A stretch of 64,000 nt of DNA from Tetraselmis striata (taxonomy: Eukaryota; Chlorophyta; Chlorodendrophyceae; Chlorodendrales; Chlorodendraceae): contig VCJN01000559.1 of the NCBI GenBank assembly GCA_006384855.1, positions 1-64,000 on the forward strand, given 5' to 3'. Made by a program: the position numbers and the translations under genes. Shown piece after piece: positions 10,376 through 21,900 of the stretch; position 1 is the stretch's first letter, and each line of letters opens with the position of its first letter. The notes beneath the pieces are model-generated. The model made no database searches and had not been told where the DNA came from. It worked only from the letters and a program-made list of their open reading frames with translations.

Positions 10376-10631
10376 ACTCCCCCCACTCTAATTCCATACC
10401 GTGCGCATCGCCACCCACCAACGTTCCAGTTGCAAAGCCATCGCAAAAATGGAAAACGACTTCGGGCGCACGAGTCGGAAAACCCACATCAGTACTACTG
10501 AGGGGTTATCTATCGCTGCCTGATGATGTAACGCATTTACGCATTGCGCGGCACGACGACTTACTACCGGAAAAATGATATCGGTGCGGACTTGATCAAC
10601 CTATGCGACCCTCGCGCGCACAAATAAAATC

Positions 10632-10862
10632 GCGAAGGCGCTGCCGCAGGAAGCGAGCAGGAAGATGACAGGCGAGCTGCTGGTGGTTTTCCTAAGTAGT
10701 TCCCCAGCCGGGAGCGTAGGGCTCGCGGGCGATGGGCAGCCCGTGCTGAAACATGATGGTGCCGGTAGCTTAACCGGTTGAAACCATCAACAGACTGTAC
10801 GGGTCGTAATAGTACCGTTAAATTGTTCGGAAATTCCATGAACTAGTTTAGATCATAACAGA
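10632..10862 (+). repeat. Interspersed repeat E, copy 2
   Basis: Matches 2213-2460 in the same orientation, including the strings GGCGAGCTGCTGGTGG and CAGCCCGTGCTGAAACATGA. Non-coding. Confidence 0.75.
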
Positions 10863-13456
10863 TTTATTCAGAAGTCAAATTCCATCACATGCCATGGGGT
10901 TGCTGCTGATAATGTGTGGGACATGCTTGAGGTGTTTGGATCCGGTGGTTCTCGCCGCCGGATATTTTCGATGACCGGCTTTGGCACCCATCGGCGCGTT
11001 GCACGAGGTGGTGGCGGAATTGTCGGCCATTTGCGCCGCGGAGGGTGCGTGGCGGAGAGCCAAGAGGGAACGCATGCATTAAGCAACGGCAACGGCAACC
11101 GCAACCATGTGAAATTCGAAATCGATATCATCACACCGTGCTGGCGTGCTACTGCTCTCCGCACCGGCTGAGTTGCTCAAAGGGTGGCCTTCAGAGGGCT
11201 GCTGCACGCTACACGCTTTAAATGGTCGACCCTATGCGGGTTCATTCGCGCAGTTGGGCCGAAAGACAGCTGGCCTGGTTTTCCCGGAAAAACCAGCTCT
11301 AAGAAATGTATTTCAATGCCAAATTTCAATGCTCAAAGCGCTCCACTATCCAACAAGCGCTTGCCTATGCGTCCTGAACCCCCCCCCCCCCCCCCCCCCC
11401 CCCCGGCCTGGACAAGCTGCAGCGGCTGCCGCTGGCGTGTTTATCCAGCGAAGCGTCGATTTTTCGGCGGTGAGCTTTATTGCCGTACGGGTATACCCGT
11501 ATAGTGCAGCGGATCGGGCCGATAGGTGCATGACTAAAGCGCTTATCTACTGGGACGTACTACTAAGTACTATAACCCACCCGCCCACCCACCCGCCCAC
11601 CCGCCCACCCGCCCACGGTCCTTAATTACACAGCCGTCCGATTACGATCTCACGGCTGGGAGGTACTGGTACTGGTACTCGCTACTCGCTGCTGGTAATG
11701 GAAAAAAAAACTCTGGTAGCGACTACTTCAAAGCGCTGGCAATGCGAACGCTCGCTGCTGGTAATCCTTATACCGGTACTCGCTACTCGCTGCTGGTACT
11801 GCTGGTACCGGTATGAATTACAAAAAGGGCAGTTCCCTAGAACTGCTGGTACTGGTACTGGTACTCGCTACTCGCTGCTGGTATTAATGGAAAAAAAACT
11901 CTGGTACCTCAAAGCGCTGGCAATGCAATTCATGGAACTGCAGGCCAGTGATATATAGAACCCGTTCTTTTAAAATTTTCTGAAAAATCGACGCATCGCT
12001 GATTCAACTGTCAAGTCACTTCATAGTTTTATACCTGTGCCGTCAAGCGGATTGACATGACGACGGCACCAACAGCCTGATGGTCAACCCATGATACACC
12101 ATGCGATGCTCGTCCCGCAAAGGACGATCCGCAACGGGACCAGCCGACCCCACGCGGGGTCATGCTAGCTGTATTGTAAGACGTGTAGCTAGCCCGCCCC
12201 CACCGCCGCGCCCATCACGACCAGATGCCCCCCCCCTCCCCAAGCCCCGTCAGCCAGCTGCCAGCCTCTACAGGACGCCGACAAAGCCAGACAACGCCTT
12301 CCACACGTTCGAATTAAAATAGGGGAAGCAGAAGAAAGCCTTACCTAGTGCAGGGGATACTTCACCCACCGGCGCTAGACGTGCTAGGCGAGCTGCCATG
12401 GGCGAGCGGCGCTAGACGAGGTGGCATGGGACCCCGGGCCCACCCAGCGGACTCGTGATAACTACAAGCGCCGACGTGTCGCGCCGTACCCGCGGGACCC
12501 ACACTTTCTCACCTTTACCTGAGAAGGGTTTACCTGTTTACCCAGCTGGGATGCCGTGATGCCCTCCAACCACCTACAGCTCCATGTGAAGTTCTCTCTC
12601 TCTCTCTCTCTCTCTCTGTGTCTCTCCAGCTAGCCTCCAGCAGCGCCCAGAAATAAGAGCCTTAGTTACAACAGGTGAGCTTGATGCACCGTACGCGGCG
12701 CCGACGGCTGTGTCTCTCCTCCCCGCTGGAAGCGTCCGGCTGCACCTGCGAGAGTGCACCCAGGGGAATCCATCCGGGGCAGGTGCAGCGTTGGCAGCCG
12801 GCCTGTCCAACCACCGGAGCGGGGTGCGAATGTGAGGACTCTAGCGGTGTACTCCTCATCAGCTACTTGCCACAGGACTCCATGGACCGTGGCGGACATT
12901 GCGCATGCGTCGGGCTCCCCAGGGTATCGTTAATCTGGCAATGAGCGAAGTGGCGCAGAGCAACGACTTCCGGATATCCAGGCTCCGTGGCGGGGCAGGT
13001 CTTGGGAATGACTGCTGGCAGCCTGGACGGCGTCATGGATGCAGTGAGAAACCGTTATGGTAAAGCCGTATGCCGTTTATTATGAGCGAGGGGCACGCGG
13101 TATGCATGACGCGATACTACTACACGGATATGTATTACTAGCTACACGTAGCCCGAGTGACTACGAATATGTAAGTTGGCGGCTCGAGACCAAACCTAGG
13201 TCTTCCTGGCCTTTCTGTAGTTCATACCAAACCAGTACGACCGCCGGCAGATTACTACGACTGCAAAATGCTGCTGGAAAATGGCCGTACCGCCGGTACG
13301 GGCGTAATTGTGCACCTCGGGGGTGGTAGAACTGCGCATGCTGTACAAAATGATGAGTACACCGCATGCAGCATGCGCACGGTGGCACTGGCATTCTGTC
13401 ATTGATCCGCATTAAACGTTGTCAGGTGGCTAAGCGGAGATTCTAGATGAGAGGGG
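10863..13456. other. Gene-free, simple-repeat-rich spacer
   Basis: No complete gene found. It holds a poly-C run at 11380-11404, a CCCGCCCA-type array at about 11579-11617 and a CT run at 12594-12617. There is also an internal duplication in which TACTCGCTACTCGCTGCTGG, a poly-A/CTCTGGTA segment and AAAGCGCTGGCAATGC (about 11665-11760) recur at 11855-11930. The open stretch at about 12670-12830 (minus and plus) could hide a diverged exon but joins to nothing. Confidence 0.5.
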
Positions 13457-15203
13457 TCACAAGTCGGCAGCAGCCTTCACTGCCGTATTTAGGCTCTGAA
13501 AAATCTGCACACGACAGAGCACACAGAGCAGAGCGGGCCGTGTTTCAGGCGATCGGAGCGCAGGTGCGGATGTGATGAAAGCAGGCGCAATGCGTCCAGC
13601 CTGCTCGGAGGAGTGTGCTCGGGTATGGAACGCCGCCGAGTCAGTCGGTGCACGACCGCAACGCAGGCCAGCATGCCCACCTTTTCCTTTGTCCTTGGAC
13701 TCCACCATCAGGAGGCGCGACCGCGCATTCCAGCCCTTCAGCATCGTCAGCTGAGACGGGCGGCACGACAGAACCTGCAGAGCGGGGAGGCGGCATGGAG
13801 AGCCGCAGTGGCGGTGTCATCGCGAAACAGAGCGCACAGCCGCCCCCAGATGGCATCGGGTTGTGACTGGAACGGCTTCCCAGCCCACCACTGTGTAGGC
13901 TTGGCGATACAATTGACGGCTGCGCACCTTTGACATCAGCGCCAGCAGCTCCTCCGTCAGCTTGTTGCTGGTGACGTTCACCGTCACTCTCACCAGCACG
14001 CTGTCCGCCGTCACCTTCACCACCGCCGGCTTGTCCGAGGCGTCCTCCAGCTCGATCGCGATCTGAACCTTCCCGTTCACGTCCAGAATGCAGGGCGGGA
14101 TAGGCGGCCGCGCCTGCAGGGGCATCAGGCGGCGCAGCGTCCCCATCATGGACATAATCGAAAGCTGCGCACGCCTCAGAGGTGCAGCCCGCTACGGTTG
14201 CCTACATGTGCCGCAAGCCCCTCGCAGATGGCGATACATCACCTGCCCAACGGCAGACGGTGCGGACGCGCGCGGCCCGTACCTCGCTTTCGTTGCTCAG
14301 CACCGACACCGCGTTGTCCAGTATGTACAGGACACTCCCCTCCGGCTCGGAGCGGTACGCCACCGGCAAGCGGCCCAACACTTGCCGGTACTGCTTCTCC
14401 AGTTTCCCATTGCGCCTGCCAGTGGAGGAGGCCAGAAACGGGAGGAATTGGCGATGCCTCAGAGGCACACGCCTGCATAGTCTCTCCCCCACCGCATGGC
14501 ACGGCGCATGCTGCCTCCCCACTGCGCAGATGCTACAACGCCCCAATGTTGCGCAAGGGATATGCTTTCAAGGGAGTGCAATGACAGGCAGGACCACGGG
14601 ATGCGATGGTTGGACAGCACGCGCACGCACCTGCGGATGTACTTGACACCCCCGTCCTCGGTGTACAGACGGGCCATGAACTTGTTCGTATCCAGGACAC
14701 GCGAGTTGTCGGCCGGCCGCACGGGCAGGAACGACATGTCTACGTCTGCGGAGGTGGTTACGAGCGCAGCTCACTGTCAGTGCCTAGCCCTGCTTCTGCG
14801 CTGCAAAACCCGCGCATGGCCGTGAGACCCCAGCTTGTGGCCAGGGTATGCCACCTCAGCAGACTGTTTGCTCTCGATCGCGCACGGCCAGTGGTATGCG
14901 AAGAAGGGCCATGGATTGCCAGGCGGTGTCTGACGTTGATCCATACTACTGGTGGAGTATACTGCCTACTGTTGCCTTACTGTGCCACGACCACTGAGCT
15001 AGGGAGTATGCATGGGTTGCGCAGAGCATGAGCCAAGGCAGGGGGGTTTGCGGTGAGCTTCCCAGCGGATTCCCTGCCGCGCTTTTCCTACCTGTGGTGA
15101 GCGCATGCTTCCCCGAGTATTTGCAGTAGTACACAAAGACCTGATCCTCTGGCCCGGTGGAGGCATCCTCACTGGAGTACGTTAACGTGGCGCGCTTCGG
15201 CAT
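13457..15203 (-). CDS. STEEP1-family protein with C-terminal DUF167 (YggU-like) domain
   Basis: Predicted exons on the minus strand are 15203-15092, 14745-14631, 14415-14283, 14113-13928 and 13774 to about 13673, then a last piece ending at 13457; the final junction is unclear. Exons 1-5 join in consistent phase. The protein starts [14 protein letters not shown], then [40 protein letters not shown] and [14 protein letters not shown]. This is the STEEP1 (CXorf56/UPF0428) pattern, in which YYC and the R-x-x-x-S-x-V-L-D motif are typical. Exons 4-5 ([49 protein letters not shown]) match DUF167/UPF0235, as in bacterial YggU. Plants carry the same fusion. In animals STEEP promotes STING exit from the ER; the plant and algal role is unknown. 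Several STEEP cysteines of the second CxxC are absent (VLGRLPVAY). Confidence 0.85.
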
Positions 15204-16284
15204 CTCGCGGCACTTCCGTGATCCTCAACAAGTAGCGGCACAAGAAGCAGCCGCCCAGTAGGAGCCAGGAAAGTAGCGCCTCGCCGGCCCGGTGGGGGAG
15301 AGGGGGGGGTCTGTCCTGCGGTGTGCCCACGGACCAGACAGCGACCGGCAGGACCGGCACGACGAGTGCTGTATCTGTACCTGCGGCGACGAGTAGGTTT
15401 GAAATATCACGGCGGGCAGCCTGCTCGCCTGGCCTTCGCGTGAATAGAGGCCTTCCCCTCCGTCCCATCCCACAAGAGGGATTCCCAACCCCTGCTGGCG
15501 CCGTTTCTTCGCCTCGCCGCCTGCTCCGCGGTGACTGCGCTGTCCTCATGTGTCAACATCTCATCGTCATCTGGGTGACGACGATGGCACGTTACTATAT
15601 TCTGCCTGTGATGCGGAGTCGAGGTATGCCGGCATATGAGGCTTGGTCGCTTGGCAATCTAGGGTTTGGAACACCTATAATCGTTAACAATCGACACTGT
15701 ACAGTACACGTACCGTATATGCTGTATCCCCATAGGGTTAGTAGTTATTGCTTTTAGAGTCAGTGCAGCCTGTCTGCGCAGCCCTATTAATATTATTTCG
15801 ACCCCCCGCCAGGGCAGGTATGCGAACGCCGCAGCAGCGCATCAACATGCACGGTGCTGAGCAGATAGCGGGCGGGAGGTTGCCGCTGTGGGTGGGCCGT
15901 TTCGGCGGGGGCCAGCCAGGGCGCAGGCAGTGAGGGCAGCCACGGCTGCTACAGCAGCAGACACCGCTCACCCTCCTGTCTACTACGCTCCCCGGGCAGC
16001 AACCATACCCGGCGAGGCAACAGCTATCACGGGGTGCAGTTCCCTGGCACCATCGCGGCGATACCTCGGGCCGTCGTCGAGCCTTTTGAGCTGGAGCCGC
16101 GCACTGGCGGTGGCTAGCCTATCGACGTGCCTACCTGCAAGCGAGGGGGGCGGCACATATAACAACGGCATCCGTCGTTCAGCCCGGCTGGTGGCCCAGT
16201 TTCCGCCCCGGGAGGGCGTCGTGGACGCTTGGGGCGGCGCCCTCTCCCCTGCGCCAGCCTGCGGCCACACCTTCATTCCCCACG
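15204..16284. other. Intergenic region between divergent genes
   Basis: Lies between the STEEP-like gene (minus) and the RING-like gene (plus), so it should contain both promoters. I see no clear TATA box or conserved element. Open frames here are GC-rich noise. Confidence 0.5.
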
Positions 16285-16650
16285 ATGGCGCTCTCAGACA
16301 ATTGGGGGACGCCCCCCGGCAGCCCCGGGCTGCCACCCATGACCGCTTCCCCCACGCTGCAGCGGAACTGGAGCAGGCGGCGCAGCGTGGACGATTACCG
16401 GGCCACGCGGTCCAGTGTCTGGCAGCTCGCACCGCTGCTCCTGTACCCTGTCATCTTGTACGCGGTCCTGCGCCTGGCACTGGGAGTCACGCACCAGGTG
16501 CCGGGCACTGGCCGCTGCTCATCCAGCCAGCCATCGCGCAGTCCCTCTGCATAGCGGCAGGGCCACTGCCCATAGCGGCACGCGCCTCTGAATGTGTAGC
16601 CTGGCACCCCACATGCCCACTGGTGGGTGTATGTGTTTAGGTGTGTGGTG

Positions 16651-16684
<34 letters not shown>

Positions 16685-19215
16685 TGATGACCGCGTCATT
16701 CACCCTGTTGCTCGCAGGCCTGTCTGGTGATATCCATCATGGCGCTGTACGCGGGCTTCACCGAGACCGTGCGTGTCCCTCGGTACCGGAACCAGAGCCG
16801 AGAGCTGCACTCCAAGGTGCGCCGCTCGCCAGCATGACAGCATCCGCACCACCTCCTGCCCTCCTGTCTCCACATGGCCCGGCGCATACCACGGAAGCAC
16901 TATTACTTGCTTCCTAGGCGCATGGTGCCACTGCTCGATCCTCACACGGACAACGGAACGCGCTGGGCCATTGGCCGTTGGCGCTGGGACAATGCCGGGC
17001 CATCGTCCTTGGCGGCGCACTTGCCCATTGCACACTTGGCCATCGCGCCCGTCGGGGAGCCCCGCGGCGCAGCGCGGCACCTCGGCCGGCATGCACGGAC
17101 TCAGGCTTTGCTGCGCCCTTGTTCAGGTCCGCGAGCTCATCGAGGCCAGGCGGGCCGCGGGGCTGCAGCGGCTGGGCGCCGAGGTGGCCGCCAGGCAGCA
17201 GAACTGGCCGCGGCCGCCGTACAGCTACACCGCCACCGTACTGGGCCGCTTCGACGCGGATCGCGCCACCCCGCTGCATGACCGCGAGGTGCTCACCCCC
17301 TTCTGGGCCCGGCCGGTCACGCGGGCAGGCTGTTGCCAGACCGCCATCGCGGCTGGAGTCCTCCCACCCCCTCCCTCCCACCTTGAAATCGCAAGCGGGG
17401 GATGGATGTGTTTGATTGATGTGTGTTTTGCCCCGCCGGCGTCTCAGGTGGACTACCGCTCCTTAGCGTGCGACGCCGTGGCCAGGGTGCTGGAGCTGAT
17501 TCAGAGCATAGACGCCAGGCAGGGCGCGCTGAAGGCCTCGGCAGCGCACTCCTGGCTGCTGCAGCGCTTGATGCACGACGGCCCCTCGCCGGAGAAAGAC
17601 CCCGAGATCTTCCAGGTCCCTGCCTTACCTCCCTGTGATGGTGGTCCCATAAGGGTTTTCAACCCTAAAGCCCGGATTGCCCCTGGGAATGCACTCTGGG
17701 GGTGCATGCGCCCATCCCGGGATGTCCATCCCCTGCGGGCGGTGGACTCATCCCCGCGCGTGCTCACAGGAGCTGCACAAGGCCATAGATATCGCGGAGC
17801 AGCGCGGGGAGAGCCGAGGGTACTACTGCCGGCTGTGCCTCGGCTACCAAACGGTGCTGCCCTACCCGACCCACGGCTCACGGGACAGGCACCTCTCCCG
17901 ACAGGCGGCTGACCCGGTGCCTCAGCAGAGGATCCATGCATGCGCATGTTTTTGGTCTGTTTTAGCTATGCACAGCACCGTGCGCCTTCCTGGTTACGGT
18001 TTGCTGGCGTTCTTATGTGCGCGCTTGCAGGCGTCCAGTGTCTCACTGTTACACTCCGGTGTTTGCCCCCCCCCTTCCCCCCCCCTGCCCTCAGAGCGGC
18101 CTCTCCAAGTCGTTCAAAGTCCAGATGGACTGCGGCAAGTGCCTGTGTAGCCGCTGCGCCAAAGAGCTCGTGGAGGGCGTGCTGGAGGGGCGCGTGCGGC
18201 TGCCGCTGGCGTGCCCCACCGGGAACTGCACGTCGGTGCTGACACCCAACCTCGTGCAACACCTGCTGGAGGTGCCCCCCCCCCCTCCCCCCCCCCCCCC
18301 CCCCCCTCCCCAAACACGCCCTCCTTCCACGTATAGACCACCCGCTTGTTGTTGTTGCCGATAAGCGACACTGAGGTCGATCCATCCCCTCCTGCTGCGC
18401 TGTCAGGACGAAGACTACGACCGCTTCAAGCGCATGCATGACGTGAAGATGAGCCTGGACCGGAGCGCGCCGCACAAGGATGGCCTCGCGGCGCGCCTGG
18501 CGGAGGCTCGCAGCCTGGGCAGCAGCCAGGGCAGCCAGCACGGCGCCGGCAAAGGGACCACGCTGTCTACCGTGGCGGAACGGAGTGAGAGCCGGGACGG
18601 GTCCCCGTCGCTCAATTCCAAGCTGCGCATCACGCCGGTCAGCAGTCCGCGCTGCCAGGACATCAGGTGACACAGCCGGGGCGTGATCGGGCCCGTTCGC
18701 ACCTGCACTCAAAAGAGTCGCGATACAAATGCCGCTGTGGCACTGACCCCTCCCCCCCCCCCCCCCCCCCCCCCCCTGGCCACGCCGTTCAGCGCGGCGC
18801 TTCTCGCGGAGCACCCCTCCCCCCTCCCGGACGGCAAGTCGCCATCCTTCGTGGGCATCCAGGTGGGTGTGCGCTCCCTTTGGCGCAGGAGCCGTCAGCC
18901 CCACTGTTGATCTGCCCCGCCAGCTTGCCTGCGGAGCGCAGCGACGGGACGCGACTGAGCGCTGGTGGTCGCCCCTGCGTGCAGAACCTCACGGTGCGCT
19001 CCAGTCCCACGAGGGTGCGCAGCAGCCATGGGTTCGGTCGAGCGCCGGGAGTGGGGCAGGTCGACGAGGCTCCGGGCAGTCTTCTGTCGGCAAACCAGCC
19101 CGGAGCTTCGCCGCCCGGCACGCCGACCACGTCCAGCCCCTCCGGAACGTCGTTCAGCAGCCTCCTGCAGCCCCTGATGCCCGAGGGCAGTGCCGCTAAG
19201 AAGCATTCCGATTGA
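16285..19215 (+). CDS. Two-helix membrane protein with RING/RBR-like zinc finger, nine exons
   Basis: Predicted exons are 16285-16497, 16718-16816, 17127-17315, 17448-17615, 17770-17916, 18095-18271, 18407-18666, 18793-18862 and 18985-19215, giving about 517 aa. All phases fit. The N-terminus is serine/proline-rich, then two hydrophobic helices (QLAPLLLYPVILYAVLRLAL and CLVISIMALYAGF), separated by a short loop that contains an intron. A helical middle (RELIEARRAAGLQRLGAEVA; VARVLELIQSIDARQ) follows. Exons 5-7 carry YYCRLCLGYQ, MDCGKCLCSRCAKELVEG, LACPTGNC and LTPNLVQHLLEDEDYDRF. That is the order of cysteines in the first RING of RBR-type E3 ligases (CxxC, CxxCxC.xC, CxxxxC, then the helix before the IBR), but with no histidine where C-x-H is usual. 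The tail is serine/proline-rich. A membrane-anchored ubiquitin ligase is an inference. The donor of exon 3 (GTCACG) is weak. Confidence 0.7.
16649..16679. repeat. Poly-G tract in intron
   Basis: A ~30-nt G run in the first intron of the RING-like gene; the only long G run on the sense strand of a plus-strand gene here. Confidence 0.85.
18273..18312. repeat. Poly-C tract at a 5' splice site
   Basis: C homopolymer with a few T bases, beginning three bases after the exon 6 donor GT. A second C run lies at 18745-18778 in the intron after exon 7. Confidence 0.8.
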
Positions 19216-19565
19216 CAGCCTCAGTGGCTCCGGGCGCGACACGATCATCAGCCGCCGAGAAGCCGTTGCGGATGAAACAAAAGCAATGACCAGCATATTT
19301 CTTGTCGGAATAAATGTTTTAAAATTCCATTCATCTATGCCGTTCGGTGCAGCTGCACATGTCGTCGGCGCAGTAGATACGGTGCCACGCGGCTGCCGCT
19401 CATCGCTGCCCCGCAATATCGTGTGGATTGGCGTCGTCTGTTTCACTCCAGACAAGGCTGCCGCGGCTGCTGCTCGGCACGTCCCTGCAGGTGAATCGGC
19501 CAATCCATGAAAAACAGTCGATGCAAAACACGCGGGCGAAGAGAGAGAAGCATACCTATGTTGTT
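19216..19565. other. 3' flank of RING-like gene
   Basis: Nothing recognised; presumably the 3' UTR and intergenic DNA. Confidence 0.45.
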
Positions 19566-19774
19566 ACCGATGTTTTTCCCGCCCCCGGGACAGGGCTGGC
19601 AACAGTGAAACCCTTGCAGCGTCTCTACGACGGCCCTTTTGGCAGCGACCCAGTTGCCGGAAGGCTTTTGTAGGAGAAGCTCCGTTACAGTCATCCAGCA
19701 AATTGCCGAAGCATTCTGCAAAACTAATTAGAGGCCAGTGACAGAATTTCCAACTGTTGGATCACCGTGTTGTA
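19566..19774 (+). repeat. Interspersed repeat A, copy 3
   Basis: Full-length partner of 701-905 with about 20% differences, including the distal string ACAGAATTTCCAAC and GGATCACCGTGTTG. Confidence 0.8.
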
Positions 19775-20062
19775 TGGTGAGAGAGTAGAAAAGAGTACGC
19801 GAGGAACAAGTTTGCGGATCGTTCCGCTCCATGCTGCCAGACAGTTCCTTAATCTCCGGGCGTGTCAACCGAATGAAATGGAACGGCAGACTGTCCAAAT
19901 CATCGTTGCCAGGCAGTGGACAGAAACGCTTACATCGGCTGCACGTGACACACCCAACTGCTCGCGCTCTACTACCGGTACTGCCAAGTGACCTGCCTCT
20001 GTGCGCGCCGGACCCTTCAATAAAACGGCGTGGTACGCCGTGCGCCGGACTCGTGTGTTGTC

Positions 20063-21759
20063 TCATGAGCCGGCATTCGCCCACCCCATGATCTCTTTGA
20101 TGTAGTTCACGTCGTACTGAAACGGCCCGTTGACGTCGGCGGCTATCATGTCAACGGCTCCGCGGAGCTGAGCGAGCTCCTGGTCGGTGCACTGTCGGCG
20201 GCAAAACACAACAAGACGTCAGTGGGGCTAACCCAGACCATTCCATAACAACGCGACACTCAAAACATAAGGGGAGGCGGGGGGGGGGGGGGGGGAGGGG
20301 CGCAGAGACGCATACATACAGCTGCGGGCGCGGCAGCCTGCGCTCCCACCTTTTCCACCAGAAGGTCGCCGCAGAGTTCACACGTCTTCCCCAGCATGGT
20401 GACGGCCGCACACCGGTTCTCCGCCTTGTTCAGCAGGGTGATGATCGTGGTGATGGACCCCGAGATGGACACCGTGCCGAGCTTCACGAGGGCAGCAAAC
20501 GCCTGCGGGGAGCGCAGCCCAACAGTGAGCGCCCTCTGTCCGCAACCGCATCGCTGCACCGGCTCCGGGCGGTGTCAGTGCGGTCGCGACTCACCTCAGC
20601 AAAAGCGAAAAACTCCGCTCTGTCGGCGTCCAGCGGCCGCTTGATGGTGAGATGCTTCAGCACAGCGCTGATCAGTTTGTCGCGGACCTGGACGGATGGG
20701 GCGGGGAGGCTCACATGTGACGAAGGTGGACTGGCATTTGCAGAAAGCGCGCGGGGGAATCAAACACCGTGGGAGTCGCGGAGCGCCTGATCAATCAAAC
20801 TCACCGCCTGGTAGGCGCTGTCCGGCAGCATCGGGAGGATCTCCATGAACGGGAGCAGGGGCTGCTGGGCTTGGACGAGCTCCACCGAAAACACGATGCT
20901 TGTAAATGCCTGGCATGCCCGCAGCGCCCAGTCAGCGCCAGTCAGTGCCCAGGCCGGCTGTCATTGACACCGGCACAGATTGACGCCACGCTCGCGCATG
21001 GGGGCAGGCGGCGCGAGCTCACCTGTAGGAACGTGGATATGAGCTCCTCCTTTCGAGTTGGGGGACTGCAGGAAGATGGACTTGATGTCCGCCGCGACCT
21101 GGGCCGCGAGGACGCAAGGTGCATGTTTAGAGAGCCAGCAAGGGCAGTAAGGGTCCGAGGTCAGCACTCCACAAGAATCTCACTGCGCACGCAGTGCCCG
21201 CAGGGACGGCCGCGGGCGGTGGCTCACCGATTCGATGCACTGCTGGCCTTGCTCGGGCGAGAGGTTCGGCACCTCCATGAGCCGGTTGATGACGGGGACA
21301 AACATGTCCGGGGACGCGTTGCGGAAGGCATCCATAGGCGACGGAGCGTGCGGGGGCATCACGCCCGGGGCCGGGGTGGACACGGAGCCCTTTGACGGCG
21401 CCACGGGCGCGGCACCGGCGCCCGGAGCGGGGACCTGCGGCCCCGGTGCTAAGTGATGGACGGGGCCGCCGATTGCATTTCCGCCCACCTGCCACACAGA
21501 AGGTTTCCCCGGGGGGGCAGTCATGTCATCACACTGCACTGCAACAAAGCGACCGATCAGGCGAGCGACGTTGGCGAGTCGTCACCTCGGGGGTCTCCAC
21601 CGGCCGCACGGACATGTGTGAGGGGGTGAGGGTGGGCAGCAGTGCGCGGGTCACCTGCTTGACCGAGACGTGCGATGTCAAGGCTCTCAGGGTGGCGATG
21701 AGTTCTGTGGCCAGCCCGACTTCGTCGGGGGAGATTTCGATCTCAATGTTAATCTTCAT
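20063..21759 (-). CDS. Unrecognised all-helical protein (HEAT/MIF4G-like), seven exons
   Basis: Predicted minus-strand exons are 21759-21586, 21488-21228, 21049-21023, 20909-20805, 20687-20595, 20502-20350 and 20191-20063, about 313 aa. All junctions are phase 0. The third exon is only 27 nt (EELISTFLQ) and is the weakest call. The start MKINIEIEIS leads into a short helical segment, a proline/alanine linker (about residues 60-105), then amphipathic helices. Examples are DMFVPVINRLMEVPNLS, VRDKLISAVLKHLTIKR, FAALVKLGTVS and MLGKTCELCGDLLVEKV, ending YIKEIMGWANAGS. The helix pairs with a 'phe-x-x-leu-x-lys-leu-gly' start resemble MIF4G or HEAT repeats, but I cannot name a family. It may instead be the 3' part of the LYR gene upstream, because exon phase would allow splicing across the 140-bp gap. 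Confidence 0.6.
20278..20300. repeat. Poly-G tract in intron (poly-C on sense strand)
   Basis: A G run within the last intron of the minus-strand helical protein gene, so C on the coding strand, about 50-70 nt after the donor. Confidence 0.8.
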
Positions 21760-21900
21760 CTTGTTGATTCCGGGGTGAGGGGACTGCACGTGGGGCTGCG
21801 CGGAGAGCTGCCACGGGAAACGGGGGGTAGTCGCTGGGCTTGTGCTAGGGTGTGTGTGTTGCGGGTAACGATCAATCGCTCTGCTCCTGAGCCTGCCGAA

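Noticed and set aside
16773..17912. 379-codon uninterrupted frame as a single exon
   Set aside because: It reads through introns with good GT/AG borders; only the parts that fit family-like helices and phase were kept as exons.
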